A stretch of DNA of 64,000 nt from NCBI RefSeq assembly GCF_000298315.2, contig NZ_AEYE02000004.1, positions 184,960-248,959 on the forward strand, given 5' to 3'. The notes beneath the pieces were generated by a model. That model saw only the letters and a program-made list of their open reading frames with translations. It searched no databases and was not told where the DNA came from. How positions within the stretch are numbered: the stretch's first letter is position 1; each line of letters begins with the position of its first letter. Positions 1-8,357 of the stretch are shown piece after piece. The translations under genes were made by a program, and so were the position numbers. Source of the stretch: Rhizobium grahamii CCGE 502. Lineage in GTDB: Bacteria; Pseudomonadota; Alphaproteobacteria; Rhizobiales; Rhizobiaceae.

Positions 1-144
1 GGCTGGAAGGCATCGAGCTTCGGCGACCTCAATCAGCACGGTTCGGACTCGATTAAATTCTGGACCAAGACGAAGACGATCACCGCGCGCTGGCCCTCGG
101 GCATCAAGGACGGTGCCGAATTCGTCATGCCGACGATGAAGTAA
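1..144 (+). CDS. mmsA: Methylmalonate-semialdehyde dehydrogenase (CoA-acylating), C-terminal end only
   Basis: The window opens inside this gene; only the last 47 residues and the TAA stop are visible. The tail has the run SSFGDLNQHG, then DSIKFWTKTKT, and ends WPSGIKDGAEFVMPTMK. This matches the C-terminus of the MmsA/IolA aldehyde dehydrogenases, which convert methylmalonate semialdehyde or malonate semialdehyde to propionyl-CoA or acetyl-CoA in valine and inositol catabolism. The catalytic Cys and NAD-binding part lie outside the window, so MmsA and IolA cannot be separated here. The stop is followed by 223 bases before rirA. Confidence 0.8.
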   Translation, partial: GWKASSFGDLNQHGSDSIKFWTKTKTITARWPSGIKDGAEFVMPTMK

Positions 145-281
145 ACCACGGAACGACCTATCGAATTGGGGGCTTCTGCCCCCAATTTGCATTTCAGGAC
201 TTCGGCGGGAGTTTCCCGCCAGTGCTGACGCCGACGAGTTGCCGCTGGACGCATTGTCGCGGCAATCCGCCTCACATAAGG

Positions 282-296
282 TGAATATGAATTTCA
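282..296. promoter_or_regulatory. Candidate iron-responsive operator (IRO box) upstream of rirA
   Basis: TGA at 282-284 and TCA at 294-296 are separated by exactly nine bases, which fits the TGA-N9-TCA IRO consensus described for RirA targets in rhizobia. It lies within a perfect hyphenated palindrome, AATATGAA-T-TTCATATT (284-300), just upstream of the predicted -35 box. Autoregulation of rirA is an inference. Confidence 0.5.
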
Positions 297-306
297 TATT
301 TTGGAA

Positions 307-334
307 TTGTTCAAAACTAGCAAAGCCCCTATAT
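307..334 (+). promoter_or_regulatory. Predicted housekeeping-sigma promoter of rirA
   Basis: A -35-like TTGTTC (307-312) and a rhizobial-type -10 CTATAT (329-334) lie about 17 bases apart. The -10 is about 33 bases upstream of the rirA ATG. The palindrome containing the candidate IRO box ends 7 bases before the -35 box. Confidence 0.45.
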
Positions 335-367
335 AGACGATTGTAGAGGACGATTCTGGAGATCGGC

Positions 368-850
368 ATGCGTTTGACCAAGCAGACCAACTATGCGGTT
401 CGCATGTTGATGTATTGTGCTGCCAATGACGGGCAGTTGAGCCGGATTCCGGAGATCGCCAGGGCATACGGAGTTTCTGAGCTCTTCCTGTTCAAGATCC
501 TGCAGCCGCTCAACAAGGCTGGTCTCGTCGAAACCGTCCGCGGTCGTAACGGTGGTGTGCGGCTCGGCAAGCCGGCGAAGGACATCAGTCTGTTCGACGT
601 CGTTCGCGTTACCGAAGACAGCTTTGCGATGGCAGAGTGCTTCGAAGATGACGGCATGGTTGAATGCCCGCTTGTCGATAGCTGCGGTTTGAACTCTGCC
701 TTGCGCAAGGCCCTCAACGCCTTCTTCGACGTGCTGACGCAATATTCGATCGACGACCTCGTCAAGGCACGACCACAGATCAACTTCCTGCTTGGCCTGA
801 CCGGCGAACAGGAACACCGCAAGCCTCGCGTCGCGGCACCCGCCGCCTGA
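368..850 (+). CDS. rirA: Rrf2-family iron-responsive transcriptional regulator RirA
   Basis: A 160-residue Rrf2-family regulator. RirA is the global iron repressor of rhizobia; it binds an Fe-S cluster and represses iron-uptake genes when iron is sufficient. The N-terminal winged helix (MRLTKQTNYAVRMLMYCA) is typical. Three clustered cysteines at about residues 91, 100 and 106 (ECFEDD, VECPLVDSCGL) are the expected cluster ligands. Length and sequence fit rhizobial RirA throughout. It stands alone between the dehydrogenase tail and the dpp operon and is followed by a strong hairpin. The TGA-N9-TCA site upstream suggests self-regulation. The start fits the family N-terminus exactly. Confidence 0.93.
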   Translation: MRLTKQTNYAVRMLMYCAANDGQLSRIPEIARAYGVSELFLFKILQPLNKAGLVETVRGRNGGVRLGKPAKDISLFDVVRVTEDSFAMAECFEDDGMVECPLVDSCGLNSALRKALNAFFDVLTQYSIDDLVKARPQINFLLGLTGEQEHRKPRVAAPAA

Positions 851-874
851 TCAGCGATGACAAAGTTTTGATAG

Positions 875-912
875 GGCCGCGGCTGCGCCAAGCGCCGCGG
901 CCGTTCCGTTTT
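875..912 (+). terminator. Rho-independent terminator after rirA
   Basis: A perfect 9-bp GC-rich stem, GGCCGCGGC (875-883) with GCCGCGGCC (894-902), has a 10-base loop and is followed by GTTCCGTTTT. It lies 24 bases after the rirA stop and separates rirA from dppA. Confidence 0.65.
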
Positions 913-1181
913 AGGGGAGTTTTTGTCGGGAAATTCGCGTGACGCGTGTACGGAACTATCGCCGGCGACGCGAAATTATACCAAATGCGACAAGAATCGA
1001 GTTTATCCAGTCCGTTTATTTCTAAATGCGGCCCATTTTTGGCGGAAAATTACTAAAGTTGTCCGTCTGGAAAAATTTTCCACTTCGGTCGTTGATTTCA
1101 GCAAACAAATGTCGTTCCATCTGCCGTCATTCCGGGGTCCCCGGGGTCTCAAATAAAAGAACAAATCTGGGAAATGATATC
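913..1181. promoter_or_regulatory. dppA upstream region and leader with two palindromes
   Basis: There is no credible gene here. Two perfect palindromes stand out. TGGAAAA-A-TTTTCCA at 1068-1082 could be an operator. CCGGGG-T-CCCCGG at 1132-1144 lies about 37 bases before the dppA ATG and would form a tight hairpin if transcribed. I could not place a convincing -35/-10 pair. The leader ends with GGGAAA just before the start codon. Confidence 0.35.
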
Positions 1182-2777
1182 ATGAAAAAGATGTCTGTCT
1201 TGCTGGCCGCGACGGTCCTGGCTTCGGCCATGGCATCCGCAGCCTGGTCCAAAACGCTCGTTTACTGCTCCGAAGGGTCGCCGGAAGGCTTCGATCCGGG
1301 CATCTACACTGCAGGTACCACCTTCGACGCTTCCTCGCGTACGGTTTATAGCCGTCTCGTCGAGTTCCAGCACGGCAAGACCGAAATCGAGCCGGGCCTG
1401 GCTGAAAGCTGGACGGTTTCCGACGACGGTACGGTCTACACCTTCAAGCTGCGTCCGGGCGTCAAGTTCCAGACCACCGAATTCTTCACGCCGAGCCGCG
1501 ATCTGAACGCTGACGACGTCGTCTTTTCGTTCGAGCGCCAGCTGAAGGCTGACGGCCCGTGGGCCAAGTACGTCGCCGGCGTTTCCTACGAATATGCCGC
1601 TGGCATGGGCTTCCCGGAACTGATCAAGTCGGTCGAAAAAGTCGACGACCTGACCGTCAAGTTCACGCTGAACCATCCGGAAGCACCGTTCCTCGCCGAC
1701 CTGGCAATGGACTTCGCGTCCGTCCTGTCGAAGGAATATGCCGACAAGCTTCAGGCTGACGGCAAGATGGAACAGATGAACCAGATGCCGCTTGGCACTG
1801 GTCCGTACACCTTCGTTGCTTATCAGCCGGATGCCGTCATTCGCTACAAGGCAAACGAAACCTACTTCAAGGGCAAGGAAAAGATCGACGATCTCGTGTT
1901 CGCGATCACCCCGGACGCTTCCGTCCGCGCTCAGAAGCTGAAGGCCGGCGAGTGCCACATCATGCCGTACCCGAATGCGGCTGACATCAAGGACCTGCAG
2001 ACGGACTCGAACCTGAAGGTTCTGGAACAGCCGGGCCTGAACGTTTCCTATCTCGCCTACAACACGCTCCAGGCTCCGTTCGACAAGGCCGAAGTGCGCC
2101 AGGCGCTGAACATGGCGATCAACAAGCAGGCGATCGTCCAGGCCGTCTTCCAGGGCGCCGGCCAGGTTGCCAAGAACCCGATCCCGCCGACGATGTGGTC
2201 GTATAACGACGACATCAAGGATGACGTCTACAACCCGGACGAAGCAAAGAAGATGCTCGAAAAGGCTGGCGTCAAGGATCTCTCGATGAAGATCTGGGCA
2301 ATGCCGGTTTCGCGTCCGTACATGCTGAACGCACGTCGCGCCGCTGAACTGATGCAGGCTGACCTCGCAAAGGTCGGCGTCAAGGTCGACATCGTCACCC
2401 ACGAATGGGCCGAATACCTGAAGCTCTCCAAGGATAAGGCCCGTGACGGTGCTGCGATCCTCGGCTGGACTGGCGACAACGGCGACCCGGACAACTTCCT
2501 TGACACTCTGCTCGGCTGCGAAGCCGTTGGCGGCAACAACCGCGCACAGTGGTGCAACAAGGAATTCGACGATCTCGTGAAGAAGGCCAAGAAGACCGCT
2601 GACGTCGCGGAGCGCACCAAGCTCTACGAACAGGCGCAGGTCGTCTTCAAGAAGGAAGCTCCGTGGGCGACGATCGATCACTCCACGGAATTCGTACCGA
2701 TGAGCGCCAAGGTTTCCGGCTACGTGCAGGATCCGGTCGGTGTTCACCGTTTCGACGGCGTTGATATCGCCGAGTAA
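1182..2777 (+). CDS. dppA: Dipeptide ABC transporter, periplasmic substrate-binding protein
   Basis: A 531-residue SBP_bac_5 family protein. It captures dipeptides in the periplasm for the DppBCDF importer; the related Rhizobium system has been reported to import 5-aminolevulinate too. The start at 1182 gives a clean Sec signal peptide (MKKMSVLLAATVLASAMASA, cleaved near AWS), so longer in-frame starts upstream are rejected. Family hallmarks are LVYCSEGSPEGFDPG at the mature N-terminus, then LVEFQHG, GLAESWTVSDDGTVYTFKLR and LGTGPY. Two cysteines (near LLGCEA and QWCNKEF) fit the DppA type. It is the first gene of dppABCDF; a double hairpin separates it from dppB and probably raises its relative expression. 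Confidence 0.93.
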   Translation: MKKMSVLLAATVLASAMASAAWSKTLVYCSEGSPEGFDPGIYTAGTTFDASSRTVYSRLVEFQHGKTEIEPGLAESWTVSDDGTVYTFKLRPGVKFQTTEFFTPSRDLNADDVVFSFERQLKADGPWAKYVAGVSYEYAAGMGFPELIKSVEKVDDLTVKFTLNHPEAPFLADLAMDFASVLSKEYADKLQADGKMEQMNQMPLGTGPYTFVAYQPDAVIRYKANETYFKGKEKIDDLVFAITPDASVRAQKLKAGECHIMPYPNAADIKDLQTDSNLKVLEQPGLNVSYLAYNTLQAPFDKAEVRQALNMAINKQAIVQAVFQGAGQVAKNPIPPTMWSYNDDIKDDVYNPDEAKKMLEKAGVKDLSMKIWAMPVSRPYMLNARRAAELMQADLAKVGVKVDIVTHEWAEYLKLSKDKARDGAAILGWTGDNGDPDNFLDTLLGCEAVGGNNRAQWCNKEFDDLVKKAKKTADVAERTKLYEQAQVVFKKEAPWATIDHSTEFVPMSAKVSGYVQDPVGVHRFDGVDIAE

Positions 2778-2795
2778 TCAAAATTATGCAAAGAT

Positions 2796-2847
2796 GCCCG
2801 GCAATCCCGGGCTTGGCCGGCGGTCAGGTTTGATACCTGACCGCCGG
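2796..2847 (+). promoter_or_regulatory. Double intercistronic hairpin between dppA and dppB
   Basis: Two adjacent hairpins fill the 90-base gap. The first is GCCCGG/CCGGGC (2796-2801/2807-2812). The second is a perfect 13-bp stem CCGGCGGTCAGGT (2817-2829) paired with 2835-2847 over a 5-base loop. No T-tract follows. Structures like these after binding-protein genes usually stabilise upstream mRNA or partly attenuate the permease genes. Confidence 0.65.
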
Positions 2848-2867
2848 AACACTATGGACACTTGCCA

Positions 2868-3872
2868 ATGTTGCGATTTCTCATCGGACGCCTTGCGATC
2901 CTGATCCCAACCTTCATCGGCGTTTCACTCATCGCCTTCTCGTTCATCCGACTGCTGCCCGGTGACCCGGTCATGCTGATGTCGGGCGAGCGCGTGATGG
3001 CGCCGGAACGCCATGCCCAGGTCATGCATGATCTCGGCCTCGATCGACCGGTTTACGTTCAATACCTTGATTACCTCGGCAACGTGGTGCAGGGCGATCT
3101 GGGCTCATCGATCGTCACCAAACGCCCGGTTTTGCAGGAATTCGGCTCGCTCTTCCCGGCGACGCTCGAGCTTTCACTTTGCGCGATCATTTTTGCCATT
3201 GTGCTTGGCATTCCCGCCGGCGTCTTCGCCGCGGTCAAGCGAGGAACCTGGTTCGACCAGAGCGTGATGGGCGTTGCCCTCGTCGGCTATTCGATGCCGA
3301 TCTTCTGGTGGGGCCTACTGCTCATCGTTCTCTTCTCGAATACGCTGCACTGGACGCCTGTGTCCGGCCGCATTTCGCTGATGTATTTCTTCAAGCCGGT
3401 CACCGGCTTCATGCTGATCGACAGTCTGCTCTCCGGTCAGGCCGGCGCATTCAAGTCGGCGTTCGTCTCGCTCATCCTGCCGACGATCGTGCTCGGCACC
3501 ATTCCGCTTGCGGTCATCGCGCGCCAGACGCGCTCGGCCATGCTTGAGGTACTCGGAGAAGACTATGTTCGGACCGCACGCTCGAAGGGTCTTGCTCCCA
3601 TCCGCGTCGTCGGCCTGCACGCGCTTCGCAACGCGATGATCCCAGTCGTGACGTCGATCGGTCTGCAGGTCGGCGTGCTGCTCGGCGGTGCGATCCTGAC
3701 GGAAACGATCTTCTCTTGGCCGGGCATCGGCAAGTGGATGGTCGATGCCGTCTTCAAGCGCGACTACACCGTCGTTCAAGGAGGCCTGCTGCTCATCGCC
3801 GGCATCATCATGATCGTCAACCTGATCGTTGACCTCATGTACGGTCTCATCAACCCACGTATTCGTCACTAG
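2868..3872 (+). CDS. dppB: Dipeptide ABC transporter, permease subunit DppB
   Basis: A 334-residue inner-membrane permease of the BPD_transp_1 family. The N-terminus MLRFLIGRLAILIPTFIGVS forms the first membrane helix. It is followed by the LLPGDPV periplasmic loop and several later helices. The coupling motif near the C-terminal half, EDYVRTARSKG, is the EAA-type loop that contacts the ATPases. The ATG at 2868 is preferred to the TTG two codons upstream because DppB proteins normally begin MLRFLI. Second gene of dppABCDF; it ends 9 bases before dppC. Confidence 0.93.
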   Translation: MLRFLIGRLAILIPTFIGVSLIAFSFIRLLPGDPVMLMSGERVMAPERHAQVMHDLGLDRPVYVQYLDYLGNVVQGDLGSSIVTKRPVLQEFGSLFPATLELSLCAIIFAIVLGIPAGVFAAVKRGTWFDQSVMGVALVGYSMPIFWWGLLLIVLFSNTLHWTPVSGRISLMYFFKPVTGFMLIDSLLSGQAGAFKSAFVSLILPTIVLGTIPLAVIARQTRSAMLEVLGEDYVRTARSKGLAPIRVVGLHALRNAMIPVVTSIGLQVGVLLGGAILTETIFSWPGIGKWMVDAVFKRDYTVVQGGLLLIAGIIMIVNLIVDLMYGLINPRIRH

Positions 3873-3881
3873 GAGCGGCTT

Positions 3882-4772
3882 ATGAGTGCGATAACCACCA
3901 AGTCGACCCAGCCGTCAGGGCTCTCTGAGTTCTGGTATTACTTCTCCCGCAACAAGGGCGCCGTCATTGGCCTCGGCGTCTTTCTGTTGGTGCTGTTGAT
4001 GGCGATCTTCGCGCCATTGATCGCGCCGCATGATCCGAACGTTCCTTTCGACGGCATGCAGCGCGTTCCACCGGTTTGGGCCGAAAAAGGCAATCCGATG
4101 TTCCTGCTTGGAACCGATGCCGTCGGTCGCGATATGCTGTCGCGCCTGATTTATGGCACGCGCTTCTCGCTTTTCATCGGTCTTGTCGTCGCCTCGCTTT
4201 CGGCTGTCGCCGGCGTGCTGCTCGGTCTTATCGCCGGCTATTTCCGCGGCCGCACTGATACGTTCATCATGCGTGTCATGGATATCATCCTGGCTTTCCC
4301 GTCGCTGCTGCTCGCTCTGGTGCTGGTCGCCGTTCTCGGGCCGGGCCTGCTGAACGCCATGATCGCTATCTCGATCGTCAACCAGCCACATTTCGTGCGC
4401 TTGACGCGCGCCGCCGTGATCAGCGAGCGCGAGAAGGAATATGTTGTCGCATCGCGCGTGGCCGGCGCAGGCACTTTCCGTCTCATGTTCAAGACGATCC
4501 TGCCGAACTGCCTGGCGCCGCTGATCGTTCAGGCGACGCTCGCATTCTCCGCTGCGATCCTCGATGCCGCAGCTCTCGGCTTCCTTGGCATGGGCGCCCA
4601 GCCTCCGACATCGGAATGGGGCACGATGCTCGCCGATGCGCGCGAATTCTTCCAGAGCTCGCCGTGGCTCGTCACTTTCCCGGGTCTTTGCATTCTGATC
4701 ACCGTTCTCGCCATCAATCTGATGGGCGACGGACTGCGTGATGCGCTCGACCCCAAGCTGAAGAGGTCCTGA
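3882..4772 (+). CDS. dppC: Dipeptide ABC transporter, permease subunit DppC
   Basis: A 296-residue permease that pairs with DppB to form the membrane channel. It has the N-terminal OppC_N region (FWYYFSRNKGAVIGLGVF) with the first helix, the LGTDAVGRDMLSRLIYGTR segment typical of DppC/OppC, and the EAA-type loop EKEYVVASRVAGAG. The C-terminus LMGDGLRDALDPKLKRS is characteristic. A GGAG ribosome site lies just upstream. It is followed by dppD after one base, consistent with translational coupling. Confidence 0.93.
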   Translation: MSAITTKSTQPSGLSEFWYYFSRNKGAVIGLGVFLLVLLMAIFAPLIAPHDPNVPFDGMQRVPPVWAEKGNPMFLLGTDAVGRDMLSRLIYGTRFSLFIGLVVASLSAVAGVLLGLIAGYFRGRTDTFIMRVMDIILAFPSLLLALVLVAVLGPGLLNAMIAISIVNQPHFVRLTRAAVISEREKEYVVASRVAGAGTFRLMFKTILPNCLAPLIVQATLAFSAAILDAAALGFLGMGAQPPTSEWGTMLADAREFFQSSPWLVTFPGLCILITVLAINLMGDGLRDALDPKLKRS

Positions 4773-4773
4773 T

Positions 4774-5610
4774 ATGGCACTTCTTGAAATCGAAAATCTC
4801 GTCGTCGAGTTCCAGACCTCCACGGGGCCCTTCCGCGCCGTTGATGGCGTGTCGCTGAAGGTTGATGCGGGTGAAGTCCTGGCAATCGTTGGCGAGTCGG
4901 GATCCGGTAAGTCTGTCTCCATGTTGGCTGCTATGGGCCTCCTGCCGTGGACCGCAAAGGTGACAGCAGACAAGATGGTTTTTGACGGCCGCAATCTGCT
5001 TGGCATGTCGGCAAGCGAGCGGCGCAAGATCATCGGCAAGGACATGTCGATGATCTTCCAGGAGCCGATCGCCAGCCTCAATCCGTGCTTCACCGTAGGC
5101 TTCCAGATCGAGGAGGTTCTGCGGATCCATCTCGGGATGGACAAGGCCGCACGGCGCAAGCGTGCCATCGAACTGTTCGAGGCCGTTGGTATTCCCAATC
5201 CGGCGGAACGGCTCGGCCACTTCCCGCACCAGATGTCGGGCGGTCAGTGCCAGCGCGTCATGATCGCCATCGCGATCGCCTGCAATCCGAAGCTCTTGAT
5301 TGCCGACGAGCCGACCACCGCGCTCGACGTCACCATCCAGAAGCAGATCCTCGATCTGCTGATGCGGCTGCAGACGGAGCACCGCATGGGCCTGATCATG
5401 ATCACGCACAACATGGGCGTGGTCGCCGAGACGGCCGATCGCGTGATCGTGCAGTATAAGGGCCGCAAGATGGAAGAGGCCGACGTCCTGTCGCTGTTCG
5501 AGTCTCCGAAGAGCGATTACACGAGAGCGTTGCTTGCCGCCCTGCCGGAAAACGCCACCGGTGACCGACTGCCGACCATCGGTGAAATTTTCAAGGGAGC
5601 GGCCCAATGA
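4774..5610 (+). CDS. dppD: Dipeptide ABC transporter, ATP-binding subunit DppD
   Basis: A 278-residue ABC ATPase on the cytoplasmic face of the importer. Visible motifs are Walker A GESGSGKS near residue 40, the Q-loop [11 protein letters not shown], the signature MSGGQCQR, Walker [13 protein letters not shown], and the switch histidine in MITHNMG. It is shorter at the C-terminus than the E. coli homologue but still carries the ALLAALPE segment seen in oligopeptide-type ATPases. The last four bases overlap the dppF start (ATGA), so the two ATPases are probably made in equal amounts. Confidence 0.92.
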   Translation: MALLEIENLVVEFQTSTGPFRAVDGVSLKVDAGEVLAIVGESGSGKSVSMLAAMGLLPWTAKVTADKMVFDGRNLLGMSASERRKIIGKDMSMIFQEPIASLNPCFTVGFQIEEVLRIHLGMDKAARRKRAIELFEAVGIPNPAERLGHFPHQMSGGQCQRVMIAIAIACNPKLLIADEPTTALDVTIQKQILDLLMRLQTEHRMGLIMITHNMGVVAETADRVIVQYKGRKMEEADVLSLFESPKSDYTRALLAALPENATGDRLPTIGEIFKGAAQ

Positions 5611-6446
5611 CGCCAGTCCTCGAAGCAAAGAATATTGTCCGCAACTATTATCTGCCAGGCGGCCTCTTCAAGAAGGAGAGAACCGTACACGCCGTCAAGG
5701 GTGTGAGCTTCAAGGTGGAGCAGGGCAAGACGCTGGCGATCGTCGGCGAAAGCGGTTGCGGCAAGTCGACGCTCGCCCGCATCGTCACGATGATCGATCC
5801 GGCAAGCGGTGGCGACCTCTTCATCGACGGCAAGAAGGTCGATATCGCCGCTGGCGATCTGACACCGGAAATTCGCCGCAAGGTGCAGATCGTCTTCCAG
5901 AACCCCTACGGCTCGCTGAACCCGCGCAAGAAGATCGGCGACATCCTGATGGAGCCCCTGATCATCAACACCGATACGCCCGCCGCCGAGCGGCGCGAAT
6001 TGGCGATGGCGATGCTCAAGAAGGTCGGCCTGCAGGAGATCCATTTCAATCGCTATCCGCACATGTTCTCCGGCGGTCAGCGCCAGCGCATCGCGATCGC
6101 CCGCGCTTTGATGCTGAAGCCGCGGCTTCTGGTTCTCGATGAGCCGGTGTCTGCGCTCGACCTTTCGGTGCAGGCTCAGGTTCTTAATCTGCTCGCGGAT
6201 TTGCAGGACGAGCTGAATCTCACCTATGTCTTCATCAGCCACGACCTTTCCGTCGTCCGCTACATGGCCGACGACGTCATGGTGATGTATTTCGGTGAGG
6301 CTGTGGAGCATGGCGCGCGGGATCAGGTTTTCAACGATCCGCAGCACAGCTATACGAAGACCTTGTTCGCTGCCACGCCGCGCGCCGATGTCGACACCAT
6401 CAAGGCTCGTCTTGCGCGCAAGAGCGCGGCACTCGCTGCATCATAA
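5607..6446 (+). CDS. dppF: Dipeptide ABC transporter, ATP-binding subunit DppF
   Basis: A 279-residue ABC ATPase, partner of DppD. The N-terminus has the DppF/OppF-type insertion YYLPGGLFKKERTVHAVKGV. Walker A is GESGCGKS, the Q-loop IVFQNPYGSLNPRK, the signature FSGGQRQR, Walker B LLVLDEPVSALD, and the H-loop ISHDLSVV. It ends with the typical SYTKTLFAATPRAD segment. Last gene of dppABCDF; a small imperfect hairpin lies in the 47 bases before gntK, with no T-run, so read-through into gntK is possible. Confidence 0.92.
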   Translation: MTPVLEAKNIVRNYYLPGGLFKKERTVHAVKGVSFKVEQGKTLAIVGESGCGKSTLARIVTMIDPASGGDLFIDGKKVDIAAGDLTPEIRRKVQIVFQNPYGSLNPRKKIGDILMEPLIINTDTPAAERRELAMAMLKKVGLQEIHFNRYPHMFSGGQRQRIAIARALMLKPRLLVLDEPVSALDLSVQAQVLNLLADLQDELNLTYVFISHDLSVVRYMADDVMVMYFGEAVEHGARDQVFNDPQHSYTKTLFAATPRADVDTIKARLARKSAALAAS

Positions 6447-6493
6447 GGGTTCTCCCTGTTCCGGGAGCGCCGGAATTGTGGGAGAGATAAATA

Positions 6494-7027
6494 ATGCCAG
6501 AGACCAACAGGACCCCTCATGCCATCATCGTCATGGGGGTCAGTGGTTGCGGTAAGTCCTCAATCGGCCTGAAGATTTCGGACGCCCTCGGCCTGCAATT
6601 TGTCGAGGGTGACCAGCTTCATCCTGCGTCGAATGTCGAGAAGATGTCGAAGGGCATTCCGCTGACGGATGACGACCGCATGCCTTGGCTCGATCTCATC
6701 GGTGAAACGATGAAAGAGGCGCTGGATCGCGGGCAGGGCGTCATCGTTTCCTGCTCGGCGTTGAAACGCGTCTACCGCGACCGGCTGCGCAACGCGGTGA
6801 ATGGAGACCTGTTCTTCGTTTATCTGTCAGGTTCGAAAGAGCTGCTGACGAAGCGGATGGGTGAGCGCAAGGGCCACTTCATGCCTCCATCACTGCTGGA
6901 AAGCCAACTCGCGACACTGGAAGTGCCAACCGGCGAGCCCGGCGTGGTGACGGTCGATATCGACGACACCATCGACGGGATTGCAAAGGCGGCACTCCGG
7001 GATTTGTCCGGACTCGGTGTCGCCTAG
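6494..7027 (+). CDS. gntK: Gluconokinase
   Basis: A 177-residue small carbohydrate kinase (P-loop NTPase). It phosphorylates D-gluconate to 6-phosphogluconate, feeding the Entner-Doudoroff and pentose phosphate routes. The P-loop MGVSGCGKSSIG is near residue 15. The GntK signatures EGDQLHPASNVEKMSKGIPL, DDRMPWL and VSCSALKRVYRDRLR follow in order. GGGAGAG sits 7 bases before the ATG. It follows dppF on the same strand. No gluconate permease or GntR regulator is next to it, so its control is unclear. Confidence 0.92.
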   Translation: MPETNRTPHAIIVMGVSGCGKSSIGLKISDALGLQFVEGDQLHPASNVEKMSKGIPLTDDDRMPWLDLIGETMKEALDRGQGVIVSCSALKRVYRDRLRNAVNGDLFFVYLSGSKELLTKRMGERKGHFMPPSLLESQLATLEVPTGEPGVVTVDIDDTIDGIAKAALRDLSGLGVA

Positions 7028-7035
7028 GGGAGTGT

Positions 7036-8283
7036 TCACGGATTGAAACGCTGCGGCGAATAGGCGGAAATATCGACGAACGGCCTTTCGCCGGTCATGA
7101 CCTCGGCCAGAGCACGGCCTGTAACCGGCCCCAGCGTCAAGCCGTGGTGGGCGTGGCCGAAGGCAAACCATAGGCCATCATGTCGCGGCGCTTTTCCAAT
7201 GATAGGCATCATGTCCGGGGTGCACGGGCGAGCGCCCATCCACGGCTCCGGATCAAGCCTTTCGCCGAGCGGAAAGACCGTGCGCGCCACCTTCTCGGCT
7301 CGATCGAGCTGCACAGGCGTCTTTGGTGCATCCATGGCGGCGAATTCAGCGCCGGTGGTTAGCCGGATGCCGCGGTTCATCGGGGCAAGGAAGTAGCCGC
7401 GCTCCGCATCCAGTGTCCAGTTGTTGAGGGTCGCATTCTCTGCCGCGGCATAGTGCATGTGATAGCCGCGCTTGACGCCGAGCGGAAAGGCATAGCCGAG
7501 CCGTCTGGTTGCTACTGCAGCCCAGGGGCCGAGTGCCAGGACCGCATCCTCCGCGTCCAGCGAGCCTTCGCTGGTTACCACCCTCCAATTGCCCCCAGAG
7601 CGGCCGAGAGAGTTGGCATCACCGGTCACGTATCTACCGCCTAGGCTTTCGAAATAAGCGCGATAGGCCATCGTCAGCCCGTGCGGATCGAGAACCGACC
7701 AAGGATCGCGCCAGCGTAGGCCGCCGACGAAATCGCCGTTGATATGGGGCTCCAGTCGCGCAACGCCAGCAGCATCCAGCTGCTCGTAGCTGATCCCGAA
7801 TTCGGCCCGCAGCCGTTCGGCCTCGGCAAATTCTGCATCACGCTTGCCGGCCGTGCGGAAAATCTCCATCCAGCCATTCTTGCGGATCAGGTGCTGCGCA
7901 CTGGACGCCTCGATCAGATCATTGTGCTCCGATATCGAGTGCTGGATCAACGGCGCATAGGCGCGGGAAATCATTTCGTGGCGTTTGGCGTTGGAATTCC
8001 ACCAATAGCGGGCGAGGAAGGCAAGTTGGCCGGGCAACGCCTTCAGATGATAGTGGGCATCGATCCGGTTGTTGAAAGCGTAGCGGACCAGAACGCCGAG
8101 CTGTTGTGGAAAGCCGTAGGGAACCACACCCTCGCGTTGAATGAGTCCGGCATTGCCAAAGGACGTTTCTTTGCCTGGCGCCTTGCGATCGATCAGTGTC
8201 ACCTGCCGTCCCCGGCGCTGCAGATGAATGGCTGTCGATACGCCGACGATCCCGGCGCCAAGCACAATTGCGTTCTTTGTCAT
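7036..8283 (-). CDS. FAD-dependent D-amino-acid dehydrogenase-like oxidoreductase (DadA family)
   Basis: A 415-residue DAO-family flavoprotein. The N-terminal Rossmann motif is VLGAGIVGVSTAIHLQRRG, followed by VTLIDR. The SFGNAGLIQ segment and the C-terminal stretch WMGARPCTPDMMPIIGK with FAFGHAHHGLTLGP are characteristic of DadA-like dehydrogenases, which oxidise D-amino acids to 2-oxo acids and pass electrons to the respiratory chain. The ATG at 8283 is chosen over a GTG five codons upstream. It is convergent with gntK (8-base gap) and lies 74 bases downstream of the ICMT-like methyltransferase on the same strand. It may therefore share a transcript with the polyketide genes; its true substrate is open. 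Confidence 0.8.
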   Translation of the reverse strand: MTKNAIVLGAGIVGVSTAIHLQRRGRQVTLIDRKAPGKETSFGNAGLIQREGVVPYGFPQQLGVLVRYAFNNRIDAHYHLKALPGQLAFLARYWWNSNAKRHEMISRAYAPLIQHSISEHNDLIEASSAQHLIRKNGWMEIFRTAGKRDAEFAEAERLRAEFGISYEQLDAAGVARLEPHINGDFVGGLRWRDPWSVLDPHGLTMAYRAYFESLGGRYVTGDANSLGRSGGNWRVVTSEGSLDAEDAVLALGPWAAVATRRLGYAFPLGVKRGYHMHYAAAENATLNNWTLDAERGYFLAPMNRGIRLTTGAEFAAMDAPKTPVQLDRAEKVARTVFPLGERLDPEPWMGARPCTPDMMPIIGKAPRHDGLWFAFGHAHHGLTLGPVTGRALAEVMTGERPFVDISAYSPQRFNP

Positions 8284-8357
8284 TTCCGTGCATTCCACCT
8301 ATTTCAGGCAATGAAAATGCCGCTCCGGCAAGCTGCGCGCAAACGAAAAATTGCGTT

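Noticed and set aside
33-275. Minus-strand reading frame over the first bases
   Set aside because: It is antisense to the methylmalonate-semialdehyde dehydrogenase tail and shows no protein-like composition or start signal.
923-1156. Plus-strand small reading frame in the dppA upstream region
   Set aside because: No ribosome site, no family pattern, and it covers two palindromes likely to be regulatory.
1026-1181. In-frame upstream extension of dppA from 1026
   Set aside because: It would hide the clear Sec signal peptide that begins at 1182, and contains no family-like residues.
1149-2747. Long minus-strand open frame opposite dppA
   Set aside because: It is a mirror of the dppA codon pattern, with charged low-complexity sequence and no start context; long antisense frames are expected at this GC content.
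6451-6475. Possible terminator between dppF and gntK
   Set aside because: The stems CTCCC/GGGAG and TTCCG/CGGAA are short and mutually exclusive, with no T-run; not listed as a terminator.
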